From Actinomadura_E scrupuli (GTDB lineage Bacteria > Actinomycetota > Actinomycetes > Streptosporangiales > Streptosporangiaceae), in NCBI RefSeq assembly GCF_050971785.1, contig NZ_JBPCCU010000001.1, forward strand, positions 186,001 through 250,000: DNA of 64,000 nt, given 5' to 3'. The position numbers were made by a program, and so were the translations under genes. The notes under the pieces are model-generated. The model saw nothing but the letters and a program-made list of their open reading frames with translations, did not search any database and had not been told where the DNA came from. Positions 24,543 to 33,811 of this stretch are shown here, in pieces (position 1 is the first letter of the stretch; the number at the start of each line of letters is the position of its first letter).

Positions 24543-25892
24543 ATGACTCATGCGAGCGCGCCCTCAGGAATCAGCCAGCGGGTTCGTTACAGGTTCTACG
24601 GCCTGGCGTTCCTGCTGGTGGTGGCGCTGGCCGTCGCCCTGACGATCGCGCTGTACCAGAAGACGTTCAACGACGTCGTCAGCGTGAAGGTGCGGACCGA
24701 CCGCGCCGGGCTCCAGTTGCTCAACCGCTCGGACGTCAAGGTGCGCGGCCTGATCGTGGGTGAGGTCCGGGGGATCAGGGCCACCGCGAACGGTGCCGAG
24801 ATCGACCTGGCGATCGACTCCGACAAGGCCAAGCTGGTCCCCGACAACTCCCAGGCCCGCCTGCTGCCCAAGACGCTCTTCGGTGAGAAGTACGTCGCCC
24901 TGGAGACGCCCGCGCAGCCGGGCTCGGCCATCCGCGAGGGCCAGGTGCTGGAGCAGGACAGGACACAGGCCGCGGTCGAGGTGGGCAAGGTCCTCGACGA
25001 CCTCCTGCCCGTGCTCCAGGCGGTGCAGCCGGAGAAGCTCAACGCGACGCTGAACGCCCTGGCCACCGCGTTGCAGGGCCGGGGCGACCAGCTCGGGCGC
25101 AACCTCGAGCAGGTCGACTACCTGCTGAAGAAGATCAACCCCAAGCTGCCGACGCTGATGTACGACATCCGCGCGCTCGCCGACGTCTCCGACATCTACG
25201 ACGAGGCCGCCCCCGATCTGCTGCAGACGCTGCGCAACCTCAACGTCACCAGCCAGACGATCGTCGACAAGAGGACCGAGATCGAAGCTCTCATCCCCGC
25301 GGTCACCGCGGTCTCGGGCAAGGGCACGCGCTTCGTCGGGGACAACACCAACAAGATCATCGGGGTGAACATCGCGAGCCGGGCCGGGCTGGAGCTGGCG
25401 GCGACGTACTCGCCCGAACTGCCCTGCGTGTTCGACGGGCTGATGAAGTTCAAGCCACGGGTCGAGTCGGCGGTCGGCGGGCGCAACCCGATGCTGAACC
25501 TCACGGTCGAGATCGTGAAGCCGCGGCCGGCGTACAAGAGGATCGACCTGCCCGAGGCCAAGGACTACCGAAAGCCGCGCTGCTACGGGCTGCCCAACCC
25601 CAAGGTGCCGTTCCCGGACTACATCGCGCTCGACGGCACCGAGGACGACCTGTGGTGGAAGGACGCCGCCAACAGCGGCGTGCCCAACACGGACCCGATC
25701 GCCACGACCCCGGGATACCGGGGCCGCACGCTGTCGGCGATCTTCCTGCAGCCGGGTAGTGACACGACCGACGAAGAGATGATCAAGAACGTGGTCGCGC
25801 CGCTGATGCGGGTGCCGGCCGACCAGGTTCCCGACGCCGCGGCGCTGATCTTCGGCCCGGTCATGCACGGCGGGGTGGTGACGGTCAAATGA
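24543..25892 (+). CDS. mceA: Mce family protein MceA
   Basis: This 449-residue first Mce subunit has a single N-terminal membrane helix (about 18-40), then the MCE domain (about 45-125; VVSVKVRTDRAGLQLLNRSD and VKVRGLIVGEVRGI), then a long helical region and an extracytoplasmic C-terminal domain. Six different MCE proteins (A-F) are thought to assemble a lipid-conducting tunnel across the envelope. Cys residues in the C-terminal part (LPCVF, KPRCYG) may form disulfides. It overlaps mceB by ATGA. Confidence 0.93.
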   Translation: MTHASAPSGISQRVRYRFYGLAFLLVVALAVALTIALYQKTFNDVVSVKVRTDRAGLQLLNRSDVKVRGLIVGEVRGIRATANGAEIDLAIDSDKAKLVPDNSQARLLPKTLFGEKYVALETPAQPGSAIREGQVLEQDRTQAAVEVGKVLDDLLPVLQAVQPEKLNATLNALATALQGRGDQLGRNLEQVDYLLKKINPKLPTLMYDIRALADVSDIYDEAAPDLLQTLRNLNVTSQTIVDKRTEIEALIPAVTAVSGKGTRFVGDNTNKIIGVNIASRAGLELAATYSPELPCVFDGLMKFKPRVESAVGGRNPMLNLTVEIVKPRPAYKRIDLPEAKDYRKPRCYGLPNPKVPFPDYIALDGTEDDLWWKDAANSGVPNTDPIATTPGYRGRTLSAIFLQPGSDTTDEEMIKNVVAPLMRVPADQVPDAAALIFGPVMHGGVVTVK

Positions 25893-26932
25893 GCGAGAAC
25901 ACGCGTACGGCCAGTGCCGGCATCAAGCTGCTGATCTTCGTCGTGCTGACGTCGCTGGCCACCGGCATGCTGGCGGTCACGATCTCCAACCGGAGCTTCC
26001 AGGACGCCCGGAGCTACCGGGCGATCTTCACTGACGTGGCCGGGGTGCTGACCGGCGACGACGTGCGGGTCGCCGGTGTCCGGGTCGGGGAGGTCAAGAA
26101 GATCGACCTCTTCCAGGGCGACAAGGCCCGGGTGACCTTCACCGTGGCCAAGGAGGGCATCTTCGCCGGCGGGCTGCCCAAGTCGGTCACCGCCCAGGTC
26201 CGCTACCGCAACCTCGCCGGCCAGCGCTATCTCTCGCTGTCGGAGGGGCCCGGCGCGGCGGGCGACGTGCTGCCCCCGGGCGGCACCATCCCGGTCTCGC
26301 AGACCACGCCCGCGCTCGATCTGACCGTGCTGTTCAACGGCTTCCGCCCGCTGTTCAAGGCGGTCGCCCCGGAGGACGTCAACAAGCTCTCCTTCGAGAT
26401 CGTGCAGACCCTGCAGGGGGAGGCGGGCACGGTCAACGGGCTGCTGTCGCACGTGGCGTCCCTCACCAACACGCTCGCCGACCGGGACAAGGTCATCGGT
26501 GACGTCATCACCAACCTCAACCAGGTGCTGGGCACCATCGACCAGCGGCACGAGCAGGTCAGCACACTCATCGCCAACCTGCAGAGCTTCGTCAGCGGGG
26601 TGGCCTCCGACCGTGAGGCGATCTTCGACTCGATCGGCGCCATCAACGACCTGACCGGGGTCACCGCGGACCTGCTGGTCAAGGCGCGGCCGTCGGTCAA
26701 GCAGGACATCGCCGGGCTCAACAAGGTCGCCGACACCCTCGCCGACAACGGCGGAAGCGTCGACAAGGCACTGCGGGAGGCCCCGGAGCGGCTGAACAAG
26801 GCGGTGAACGCCTCGTCCTACGGCTCCTGGTTCAACTTCTACCTGTGCGCCCTCGACGCCCGGGTCGTGCTGCCGGGCGGGCCCGCGTACCAGACGCCCG
26901 CGATCATCAACGACAACGCGAGGTGCAAGTAG
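25889..26932 (+). CDS. mceB: Mce family protein MceB
   Basis: This 347-residue protein has an N-terminal membrane helix (about 10-31, IKLLIFVVLTSLATGMLAVT). Its MCE domain includes YRAIFTDVAGVLTGDDVRVA and VRVGEVKKIDL. A long helical segment with regular heptad-like spacing (about 150-300) and a short Cys-containing end follow. Its start overlaps mceA (ATGA) and its stop abuts mceC without a gap, so the subunits are made in fixed stoichiometry. Confidence 0.93.
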   Translation: MSENTRTASAGIKLLIFVVLTSLATGMLAVTISNRSFQDARSYRAIFTDVAGVLTGDDVRVAGVRVGEVKKIDLFQGDKARVTFTVAKEGIFAGGLPKSVTAQVRYRNLAGQRYLSLSEGPGAAGDVLPPGGTIPVSQTTPALDLTVLFNGFRPLFKAVAPEDVNKLSFEIVQTLQGEAGTVNGLLSHVASLTNTLADRDKVIGDVITNLNQVLGTIDQRHEQVSTLIANLQSFVSGVASDREAIFDSIGAINDLTGVTADLLVKARPSVKQDIAGLNKVADTLADNGGSVDKALREAPERLNKAVNASSYGSWFNFYLCALDARVVLPGGPAYQTPAIINDNARCK

Positions 26933-28015
26933 ATGAGAGTTCCCTTCCGGGAGCGGAATCCGCTGCCCCTCGGACTGGCCGCGCTGGCGGTGATCGTGAT
27001 CGTCCTCGCGCTGGCCCTGAACCTGCAGAGCCTGCCCTTCATCTCGGGCGGCAAGACCTACCACGCCGCGTTCGCCGAGGCGGCCGGGCTGAAGAGCGGG
27101 GAAGAGGTCCGGATCGCGGGGGTCAAGGTCGGTAAGGTGACCGGCCTCGGTCTCGAGGACGACCACGTGAAGGTCGACTTCCAGGTCGACGACGGGGTTC
27201 GCGTCGGCGACCTGAGCCGCGTCGAGATCAAGATCAAGACGCTGCTCGGCGCGCACTACCTGGCGATCGACCCGCGTGGCCCGAGCCGGCAGGACCCGGA
27301 CAAGACCATCCCGGTCTCCCGTACCTCGACGCCGTTCGAGGTCGTGCCGGCGATCAACGAGCTCAGCCAGAAGCTCAACCCGGAGGCCGGCGGCATCGAC
27401 ACCGCGCAACTGGCCCAGTCGTTCAACGTGCTCTCGGACACGTTCAAGAACTCCCCTGAGGAGATCAAGGCCTCGCTGCGCGGCCTGCGGCGGCTGTCGG
27501 CCACCATCTCCTCGCGCGACGACGAGCTGCACCAGCTGCTCGGCCGGTCCACCCGGGTCACCCAGGTGCTCGCGGACCGGAACCAGGAGTTCGCCAAGCT
27601 GATCACCGACGGCGACAAGATCCTCCAGGCGGTCTCGGCCCGGCGCGCGGTGATCCACCAGCTGCTGGTGAACACGGTGGCACTGTCCGCCCAGATCAAC
27701 GCGGTGATCGGGGAGAACCAGGCCCAGATCGGCCCGATGCTGGCGAACCTCCAGCGGGTCAACAAGATCCTGCTGAAGAACCAGGGCAACCTCGATCGCA
27801 CGATCCAGCTGATGGCCCCCTTCGCCCGGCAGTTCACCGACGCGACCGGCACCGGCCGCTGGTTCGACAGCTACATCCAGAACCTGATCCCGATCCCGGC
27901 CTCCATCGGCCAGGTCCCCTCGAACGGGACATCGCAGAAGTCCGGAGGGACGAGCAAGACGCCATCCGGCAACCAGGGCAAGCAGTCCACCAACCCGTTG
28001 CCGTTCCTCCCGTGA
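26933..28015 (+). CDS. mceC: Mce family protein MceC
   Basis: This 360-residue protein has an N-terminal helix at about residues 12-30, an MCE domain (YHAAFAEAAGLKSGEEVRIA, GVKVGKVTGLGL), and a long helical stretch with NELSQKLNPEAGGIDTAQLA and SATISSRDDELHQLLGRS. A Ser/Thr/Gly/Lys-rich tail ends the protein. It starts immediately after the mceB TAG and overlaps mceD by GTGA. Confidence 0.93.
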   Translation: MRVPFRERNPLPLGLAALAVIVIVLALALNLQSLPFISGGKTYHAAFAEAAGLKSGEEVRIAGVKVGKVTGLGLEDDHVKVDFQVDDGVRVGDLSRVEIKIKTLLGAHYLAIDPRGPSRQDPDKTIPVSRTSTPFEVVPAINELSQKLNPEAGGIDTAQLAQSFNVLSDTFKNSPEEIKASLRGLRRLSATISSRDDELHQLLGRSTRVTQVLADRNQEFAKLITDGDKILQAVSARRAVIHQLLVNTVALSAQINAVIGENQAQIGPMLANLQRVNKILLKNQGNLDRTIQLMAPFARQFTDATGTGRWFDSYIQNLIPIPASIGQVPSNGTSQKSGGTSKTPSGNQGKQSTNPLPFLP

Positions 28016-29325
28016 GCCCTCCCGTGAGCAGGCAGGTAGACGTGACGTCCCCCACTTCCCCCCCACGCCGCAGCCGGCCCATCCTCGGCCTCGGTGTCGT
28101 GCTCGTCATCGCAGCCCTGGTCGTGGGCGCCGTCGTCGTGCTCTGGCCCGACGGCAAGGACCGCCACCTCACGGCGTACTTCACCAGCGCCGTCGGGCTC
28201 TACCCGGGCGCCGACGTCCGGGTGCTCGGCATCAAGGTCGGCCAGGTGACCAGCGTGAACCCGGCCGGCGCCTCGGTCCGGATCGACATGAAGTACGACG
28301 CCGACCAGAAGATCCCCGCGAACGCCCAAGCCGTGATCGTCAGCCAGACGCTGGTCTCCGACCGCTACATCCAGCTCACCCCCGTCTACCGGGGCGGCGG
28401 CGTGCTGGCGGACGGCACGACGCTGCCGGTGACCCGTACGGTCGTGCCGGTGGAGGTCGACGACGTCACCGGCAGCCTGAACGGCCTCAACAAGGCGCTC
28501 GGGCCGGAGGGCGCCAACTCCAGCGGGGCGCTCTCCCGGCTGCTCCAGGTCGGCGCGAGCAACCTCAGCGGGCAGGGAGAGGACATCCGCGGCACCATCA
28601 AGGACACCGCGACGGTGCTCAGCACGCTCAGCGAGGACCGCAAGGACATCACCGCGACGGTGGAGAACCTGCGCAAGATCACCGCGGCGCTGGCGGCCAA
28701 CGACCAGCAGGTCCGCAGCTTCACCGACAACCTGGCGGGGGTCTCGGGACAGCTGGCCGGCGAGAAGGACGAGCTGGGGGCCGCCCTGGAGACCCTCGGG
28801 CCGACGCTGCGCAACGTCACCCAGTTCGTCAAGGGCAACCGCACCGAGCTGGCCGCCAACGTACGGCAGCTCGCCCAGGTGACGGCGGTGCTGGTCAAGC
28901 AGAAGGACGCGCTGGGCGAGTTCCTGAGCACGGCGCCGGTCGGCATCGCCAACCTGGCGCACGCCTACGACCCGATCAGCGGCACCCTGGGCACCCGCGC
29001 GGACCTCCGCCAGTTCAAGAACCCGGCCATGTGGATCTGTTCGCTGGCCTACTCGCTGGGCTCCCCGCCCAAGCAGTGCGAGGCGATGCTGGCTCCGCTG
29101 AACAAGGCGGCCGCCGGCATCAACCTGAACCTGGACCTGTCCTGGATCACGGCGCTGACCACCACCTACGACCCCGTACTGCCGCCCCCGGACGCCTACG
29201 GCCCCAACGGCAAGGGCGGCAAGGCCAAGGCCGGCAAGGGTGCCAAGGCGGGCACGACGGCCCGGACGGGCGGCACCGACCCGAACAAGACCCTCGGCGG
29301 GCTCTTCCCTGGAGGTACCCGATGA
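28012..29325 (+). CDS. mceD: Mce family protein MceD
   Basis: This 437-residue protein has a short Pro/Arg-rich cytosolic lead, a membrane helix (about 26-45), an MCE domain (LTAYFTSAVGLYPGADVRVL, GIKVGQVTSVN) and a long helical domain. It ends in a Lys/Gly/Ala-rich tail (GKGGKAKAGKGAKAG), likely disordered and basic. GTG 28012 overlaps the mceC stop; GTG 28024 is an alternative start. Confidence 0.92.
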   Translation: MSPPVSRQVDVTSPTSPPRRSRPILGLGVVLVIAALVVGAVVVLWPDGKDRHLTAYFTSAVGLYPGADVRVLGIKVGQVTSVNPAGASVRIDMKYDADQKIPANAQAVIVSQTLVSDRYIQLTPVYRGGGVLADGTTLPVTRTVVPVEVDDVTGSLNGLNKALGPEGANSSGALSRLLQVGASNLSGQGEDIRGTIKDTATVLSTLSEDRKDITATVENLRKITAALAANDQQVRSFTDNLAGVSGQLAGEKDELGAALETLGPTLRNVTQFVKGNRTELAANVRQLAQVTAVLVKQKDALGEFLSTAPVGIANLAHAYDPISGTLGTRADLRQFKNPAMWICSLAYSLGSPPKQCEAMLAPLNKAAAGINLNLDLSWITALTTTYDPVLPPPDAYGPNGKGGKAKAGKGAKAGTTARTGGTDPNKTLGGLFPGGTR

Positions 29326-30587
29326 AGCGCCGTGTGCTGCCCACCCGGCACGGGGGCAAGGCGGTGACCGCGGCCGCGGCGTTCACCGGGCTGCTCGCCC
29401 TGTCGGGGTGCTCGTTCGGCGGCATCTCCTCACTGCCGCTGCCCGGCGGCCCGGACACCGGCAGCAACCCGTACGAGGTGAAGGTCGACTTCGCCAACGT
29501 GCTGGACCTGGTGCCGCAGTCCACCTGCAAGGTCAACGACGTCTCGGTCGGCAAGGTCACCAAGATCCGGCTGCAGGGCTGGCACGCGCAGGTCGTGTGC
29601 AAGCTGCGCAGGGACGTGAAGCTCCCGGACAACGCCGTCGCCACCATCGGCCAGACCAGCCTGCTGGGTGAGAAGTACGTCGCCCTGTCGGCGCCGACCC
29701 AGGAGGCCCCGTCCGGCACGCTCAGTCAGGGCGACGAGATCCCGCTGTCGCGCACGACCCGTACGACCGAGGTGGAAGAGGTGCTGTCGGCGCTGTCGCT
29801 GCTGCTCAACGGCGGTGGCATCGAGCAGGTGTCGACCATCACCCAGGAGCTCAACGCGGCCCTGCACGGGCGTGAGGACACCATCAAGGACGTGCTGCGG
29901 CGGGTCAACACCTTCGTCGGCACCCTGGACCGGCAGAAGGCCGACATCACCCGGGCGCTCGACAGCATCGACCGGCTCTCGGGCAAGCTCGCGGCGGAGA
30001 AGAAGACGATCGCCGACACCATCGACAAGACCGGCCCGGCCGTCCAGGTCCTCAAGCAGAACCGGGCGGACCTCACGCAGATGCTGGTCAGCCTCGGCAG
30101 GCTCGGCGACGTCACCACGAACGTGATCAACAAGTCGCGGGCCGACCTGCTGGCCAACCTCAAGGCGCTGGAACCGCTCCTGATCAACCTGAACCGGGCG
30201 GGCGCGAACCTGCCCAAGGGGCTGGAACTGCTGTTGTCGTATCCGTTCCCGCCGACCTACACCAACACCCAGGTCGGCGACTACGCCAACATCCACATGA
30301 CGATCGACCTCGATCTGAAGAACCTGGCGCACAACCTGCTCGGCGGCACCGCCCTCGACGGGCAGCTCGCCAAGCAGGGCGACCAGCTGCGGTCCCAGCT
30401 CAAGCCGCCGCAGATCATCATTCCGCAGTCGCCGCTGGGCGTGCTCCCGGCCGGGCTGACCTCGGCCACCGGGCAGTCCGGCGGGTCGACCGGCGGCACC
30501 GGCGGCACCAACACGGGCGGGGCGCTCCCGCCGGCGGGCAGTGCCGAACCCGGCGTGCAGACGCTGATCACGGGAGGGCTGTCATGA
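29322..30587 (+). CDS. mceE: Mce family lipoprotein MceE
   Basis: This 421-residue fifth subunit is the lipoprotein member (LprK-like). The signal peptide ends with lipobox LSGC, lipidated Cys30. The MCE domain (VKVDFANVLDLVPQSTCKVN, DVSVGKVTKIRL) and a long helical part follow, then a Gly/Thr-rich tail (GGSTGGTGGTNTGG). The ATG overlaps the mceD stop. Having the lipoprotein in fifth place matches mycobacterial mce operons and supports the A-F order. Confidence 0.94.
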   Translation: MKRRVLPTRHGGKAVTAAAAFTGLLALSGCSFGGISSLPLPGGPDTGSNPYEVKVDFANVLDLVPQSTCKVNDVSVGKVTKIRLQGWHAQVVCKLRRDVKLPDNAVATIGQTSLLGEKYVALSAPTQEAPSGTLSQGDEIPLSRTTRTTEVEEVLSALSLLLNGGGIEQVSTITQELNAALHGREDTIKDVLRRVNTFVGTLDRQKADITRALDSIDRLSGKLAAEKKTIADTIDKTGPAVQVLKQNRADLTQMLVSLGRLGDVTTNVINKSRADLLANLKALEPLLINLNRAGANLPKGLELLLSYPFPPTYTNTQVGDYANIHMTIDLDLKNLAHNLLGGTALDGQLAKQGDQLRSQLKPPQIIIPQSPLGVLPAGLTSATGQSGGSTGGTGGTNTGGALPPAGSAEPGVQTLITGGLS

Positions 30588-31996
30588 TCAAGCCTGGTGT
30601 CAAGCTCCAGCTGATCGCCTTCGCGATGATCACAGTGCTGGGGGTCGGCTACACGCTCGTGCACTACCTCGGCTTCGGCTCGGGGCTGTTCAACACCCGG
30701 TACACGGCGTACGTCGAGATGGCCGACTCGGGCGGCGCGTTCACCAACTCCGAGGTGACCTACCGCGGCGTACGGGTGGGCCGGGTCGGGCCGATCAAAC
30801 TGACCCGGGACGGCGTGCGCATCGAGCTGAAGCTCGACCGCGGGCGGCACATCTCCCGGGACACCATCGCGGTGGTGGCCAACCGCTCGGCGGTCGGCGA
30901 GCAGTACATCGACCTGCAGCCGCGGACCGACAAGGGCCCCTACCTCGACAGCGGCCCCGCCTACACGATCAAGGAGACCCGGGTCCCGGTCCAGACCTCC
31001 GAGCTGCTCAAGAACATCGACAAGCTCGTCACCTCGGTCGATCCCAAGGACCTGGGCACCATCGTGGACGAGCTGAACAAGGGGTTCGCCGGCTCGGCCG
31101 CGGACCTGCAGACGATCCTCGATTCCAGCGACAAGCTGGTCAAGGAGCTCGACGACAACTACGACTCCACGTCCGAGCTGCTCGACAACAGCAAGACCGT
31201 GCTGGCCACCCAGCGGGACAAGGGCGCGGCGATCAAGACTTTCGCCCGCAACCTCTCCGTCCTCACCGAGGAGATCCGCAAGGACGACCCGAGCATCCGC
31301 TCGGCGATCAGTGCCACCGGGCCCACCGTGGTCCAGGTGAGCAAGCTGATCGACGACCTGGGCCCGACCCTGCCGGTGCTGCTGTCGAACCTGACCGCGA
31401 CCGGGCAGGTGATCGCCCAGCGCATCGACGGGCTGCGGTCGCTGCTGATCCTCTACCCGGCGACCCTGGGCGGCGCCTTCACCGTCACTCCCGGAGACGG
31501 CACCGAGCACTTCGGCCTGGTCCTGAACTTCGACGCGCCGCCGCCGTGCACCAAGGGCTACGAGAAGGCCCGGGTCCGCTATCCACAGGTCACCAGTAAT
31601 CCGCCCGCGAACCTCAACCTCGGCTGTACCCTGCCGAAGAGCTCGAATCTGGTCGTCCGGGGTGCTCGCAACGCTCCCGCGCCCCGGCCCGGCCCGGCGC
31701 TCCCCGCCGGTGCCACGGACGCCGCCGGTGCGCCCCCCGGCGGGGCGTACGGCTCCTCCGGCTCCTCCTCCGGGCGGAGCCAGGCGAGCGGCCAGAGCAA
31801 GGAATCAGACTCCAAGATCCTGCCGTACCAGGCTGCGTCGACTAATTCGGTCTATATGACCGGCTACGATCCCGTGACCGGCGCATACGTCGGGCCGGAC
31901 GGTAAGCGGTACGTCGTCGGGGCGACCGGAGGACAACAGCGCCTATTGGGGGATGCCTCGTGGAAGTGGCTCTTGCTAGGACCGCTGACGAAGTGA
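30584..31996 (+). CDS. mceF: Mce family protein MceF
   Basis: This 470-residue last Mce subunit has an N-terminal membrane helix (about 8-28), an MCE domain (YTAYVEMADSGGAFTNSEVT, GVRVGRVGPIKL) and a helical domain. A Ser/Gly/Pro-rich region (about 370-410) precedes a conserved-looking C-terminus (YMTGYDPVTGAYVGPDGKRY). The start overlaps mceE (ATGA). Its last 37 bases overlap the next gene in another frame. Confidence 0.93.
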   Translation: MIKPGVKLQLIAFAMITVLGVGYTLVHYLGFGSGLFNTRYTAYVEMADSGGAFTNSEVTYRGVRVGRVGPIKLTRDGVRIELKLDRGRHISRDTIAVVANRSAVGEQYIDLQPRTDKGPYLDSGPAYTIKETRVPVQTSELLKNIDKLVTSVDPKDLGTIVDELNKGFAGSAADLQTILDSSDKLVKELDDNYDSTSELLDNSKTVLATQRDKGAAIKTFARNLSVLTEEIRKDDPSIRSAISATGPTVVQVSKLIDDLGPTLPVLLSNLTATGQVIAQRIDGLRSLLILYPATLGGAFTVTPGDGTEHFGLVLNFDAPPPCTKGYEKARVRYPQVTSNPPANLNLGCTLPKSSNLVVRGARNAPAPRPGPALPAGATDAAGAPPGGAYGSSGSSSGRSQASGQSKESDSKILPYQAASTNSVYMTGYDPVTGAYVGPDGKRYVVGATGGQQRLLGDASWKWLLLGPLTK

Positions 31997-32523
31997 CGTC
32001 AGACGAGTCCGAGACGGTACCCGCCCGGGCCACCGCCGGGCGCGGGATGTGGATCGCCGCCGCTCTGCTGGGGGTGCTGATCGTCGGCCTGTCGGCGACG
32101 GCGATCGTGCTCGGGCTGGGAGTGGGCCACGCGCAGGACGCCGTGGACCGCCGTACCCAGATCGAGCGCGCCGCCCGGCAGGAGGCCGTCAACCTCGTCA
32201 ACGTCGACTACAGGCAGGCTCAGCAGGCCTCGGACCGCATTCTCAGCGGCGCCACCGGTGAGTTCAAGGACCAGTGGGGCAGCACGGTCTCCAAGCAGTT
32301 CCTGGACGTCATGACCAAGGGCAAGGCCGTGCAGACGGTCCAGACGGTCCACGCCGGGGTCGTGAACTTCGACTCCGACTCGGCGGAGACCATCGTCTCC
32401 GTCACGGCCCTGGTGGTCACACCGCAGGTGTCCAAGGGCGTTCAGCGCAATTACCGATACTCGATGGAGCTCACGCGGGTCGGCGATCGCTGGCTCGTGT
32501 CGAAGGTGGTGCTGGTCCCATGA
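31960..32523 (+). CDS. Mce-associated membrane protein 1
   Basis: This 187-residue protein has a short cytosolic lead, a membrane helix (about 30-53) and a soluble outer domain. Proteins like this follow most actinobacterial mce operons and stabilise or regulate the complex; the exact role is not known. GTG 31960 is preferred because GGGGGA lies six bases upstream (GTG 31966 is possible). The start lies inside the 3' end of mceF and the stop overlaps the next start. Confidence 0.85.
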   Translation: MEVALARTADEVTSDESETVPARATAGRGMWIAAALLGVLIVGLSATAIVLGLGVGHAQDAVDRRTQIERAARQEAVNLVNVDYRQAQQASDRILSGATGEFKDQWGSTVSKQFLDVMTKGKAVQTVQTVHAGVVNFDSDSAETIVSVTALVVTPQVSKGVQRNYRYSMELTRVGDRWLVSKVVLVP

Positions 32524-33419
32524 CGATGCTGGGTCGTCGCAAGCGCGACAAGAGGGCCAAAGAGGCCGCGGCCGACGAGGAGACCACGGCCACCGAGGCC
32601 CAGGCCGAGGACGAGTCCGCCGAGGACGACGCCGCGGACGCCGTGGACGTGGCGGACCAGGACCTGGCCGAGGATGATCTGGCCGACGAGGACCCTGCGG
32701 ACGAGGAGCTCGCCGACGAGGAGGACTCGGCCGGCGAGGAAGCCGACGAGGAAGCCGACCAGGACGAGCAGGACGAGCTGGACGAGCCCGAGGAGCAGGC
32801 CGGGTCCAAGCCGGTCAAGGGCAAGCAGGCCAAGGGCGTACAGGCCCAGAGCAAGCCGGCCAAGGGCAGGCAGGCTAGGGTCGTCAAGACCGCCCGGCCC
32901 GAACCGGTCGAGGACGAGGACGACGACGAGCCCGCCGGTTCCCGCCGGGGCCCGGTGCTGATCGTCGCCGTGCTGTCGGTGGTCGCGATCGCGCTGACCG
33001 CCACGGTGGTGCTGCTGTGGTCCTGGCAGAAGGACCTGAACGCCAAGGAGAGCGCGGCGAAGGACGGTCTCAACGCGGCCACCAGCGCCGCCCAGGACTT
33101 CTCGTCGTACGACTACCGGACCCTGGAGTCCAATTTCAAGACGTCCGCGAACGCCGCCACCGGGGCCTTCCGGCAGCAGTACATGGACATGATGGGCCGG
33201 GTCCGCGAGACGGCCATGCAGCAGCAGATCGTCGTGGTCGGCACCGTGCTCAAGGCCGGGGTCGAGCAGGTCGGCGCGAAGCAGGTCGTCGCGGTGGTCT
33301 TCCTCAACCAGGAGACCAGCAGGCTGAACCAGCCGCGCGGCACCGACCAGTACCGGCTGCGGCTCACCGTGGACAAGGTGGGGAGCCGCTGGCTGGTCTC
33401 CAAGGTCGAGGCCCTCTGA
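32520..33419 (+). CDS. Mce-associated membrane protein 2 with acidic N-terminal domain
   Basis: This 299-residue protein, like its neighbour, has one membrane helix (about 145-168, GPVLIVAVLSVVAIALTATV) and a similar outer domain ending GSRWLVSKVEAL, so the two are paralogs. It differs by a 140-residue cytosolic region: about 90 residues very rich in Asp, Glu and Ala, then a basic K-x-x-K repeat part (KPVKGKQAKGVQAQ). The ATG overlaps the previous stop. It is the last gene of the operon and is followed by a strong terminator. Confidence 0.86.
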   Translation: MTMLGRRKRDKRAKEAAADEETTATEAQAEDESAEDDAADAVDVADQDLAEDDLADEDPADEELADEEDSAGEEADEEADQDEQDELDEPEEQAGSKPVKGKQAKGVQAQSKPAKGRQARVVKTARPEPVEDEDDDEPAGSRRGPVLIVAVLSVVAIALTATVVLLWSWQKDLNAKESAAKDGLNAATSAAQDFSSYDYRTLESNFKTSANAATGAFRQQYMDMMGRVRETAMQQQIVVVGTVLKAGVEQVGAKQVVAVVFLNQETSRLNQPRGTDQYRLRLTVDKVGSRWLVSKVEAL

Positions 33420-33450
33420 CCGGACACGCGACCAGGATCCGGACGTTCGA

Positions 33451-33488
33451 GCGGCCGGCCCCCACGGGGGCCGGCCGCTTGATCTTTT
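33451..33488 (+). terminator. Terminator of the mce operon
   Basis: GCGGCCGGCCCCC (33451-33463) pairs with GGGGGCCGGCCGC (33466-33478), followed by TTGATCTTTT. It is a strong GC stem with a T-rich end and insulates mce from rpoB. Confidence 0.85.
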
Positions 33489-33811
33489 AGGTCCGTTTTC
33501 GGGGGTCCAGGACCGGTACCGTGTGATCCAGGTCTCTAAACTGTGGCGTTACTCACTGCTGATCCGTGCACGAAATGTCCACGTCAGCCCTTGACTGGGC
33601 GGCGCTGACGAGCAATCCTACGAGGCAACTGTGATGCATACTGCGGGGCTAGAGTTGCGTGCAGTGTGCCGGTCGGCTACACTGCCCCTTTGCGCTGCCT
33701 TCTGACTTTTCACGCGCGAGTGCCACCTCTGAGCTTCCTGCTCACGGCCTTGCCATGGAAGGTCTGGCCTGCGCGTCGTCAGCCCGCCGCGAGCCCTCGG
33801 AAGGACCACTC
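33489..33811 (+). other. rpoB leader and promoter region
   Basis: This gene-free 320 bases includes the promoter listed separately, a possible second one (TTGACT 33591-33596, spacing 17 to AATCCT) and an untranslated leader of about 120 bases with a TTTGCGCTGCCT stretch that resembles the leader before rpoB in other actinobacteria. The in-frame extension of rpoB to 33659 is not translated in my view. Confidence 0.6.
33655..33683 (+). promoter_or_regulatory. rpoBC promoter
   Basis: TTGCGT (33655-33660) and TACACT (33678-33683) have 17-base spacing. The predicted start near 33690 gives a leader of about 120 bases before the TTG. This is the best sigma-70-type match in the gap. Confidence 0.65.

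Noticed and set aside
25619..28066. 815-codon reverse-strand frame across mceA-mceC
   Set aside because: Shadow of the mce genes; the forward genes have clear domains and coupled starts.
33659..33811. Upstream extension of rpoB by 51 codons
   Set aside because: The stretch contains the likely promoter and leader; TTG 33812 has the ribosome site and matches the known start of relatives.
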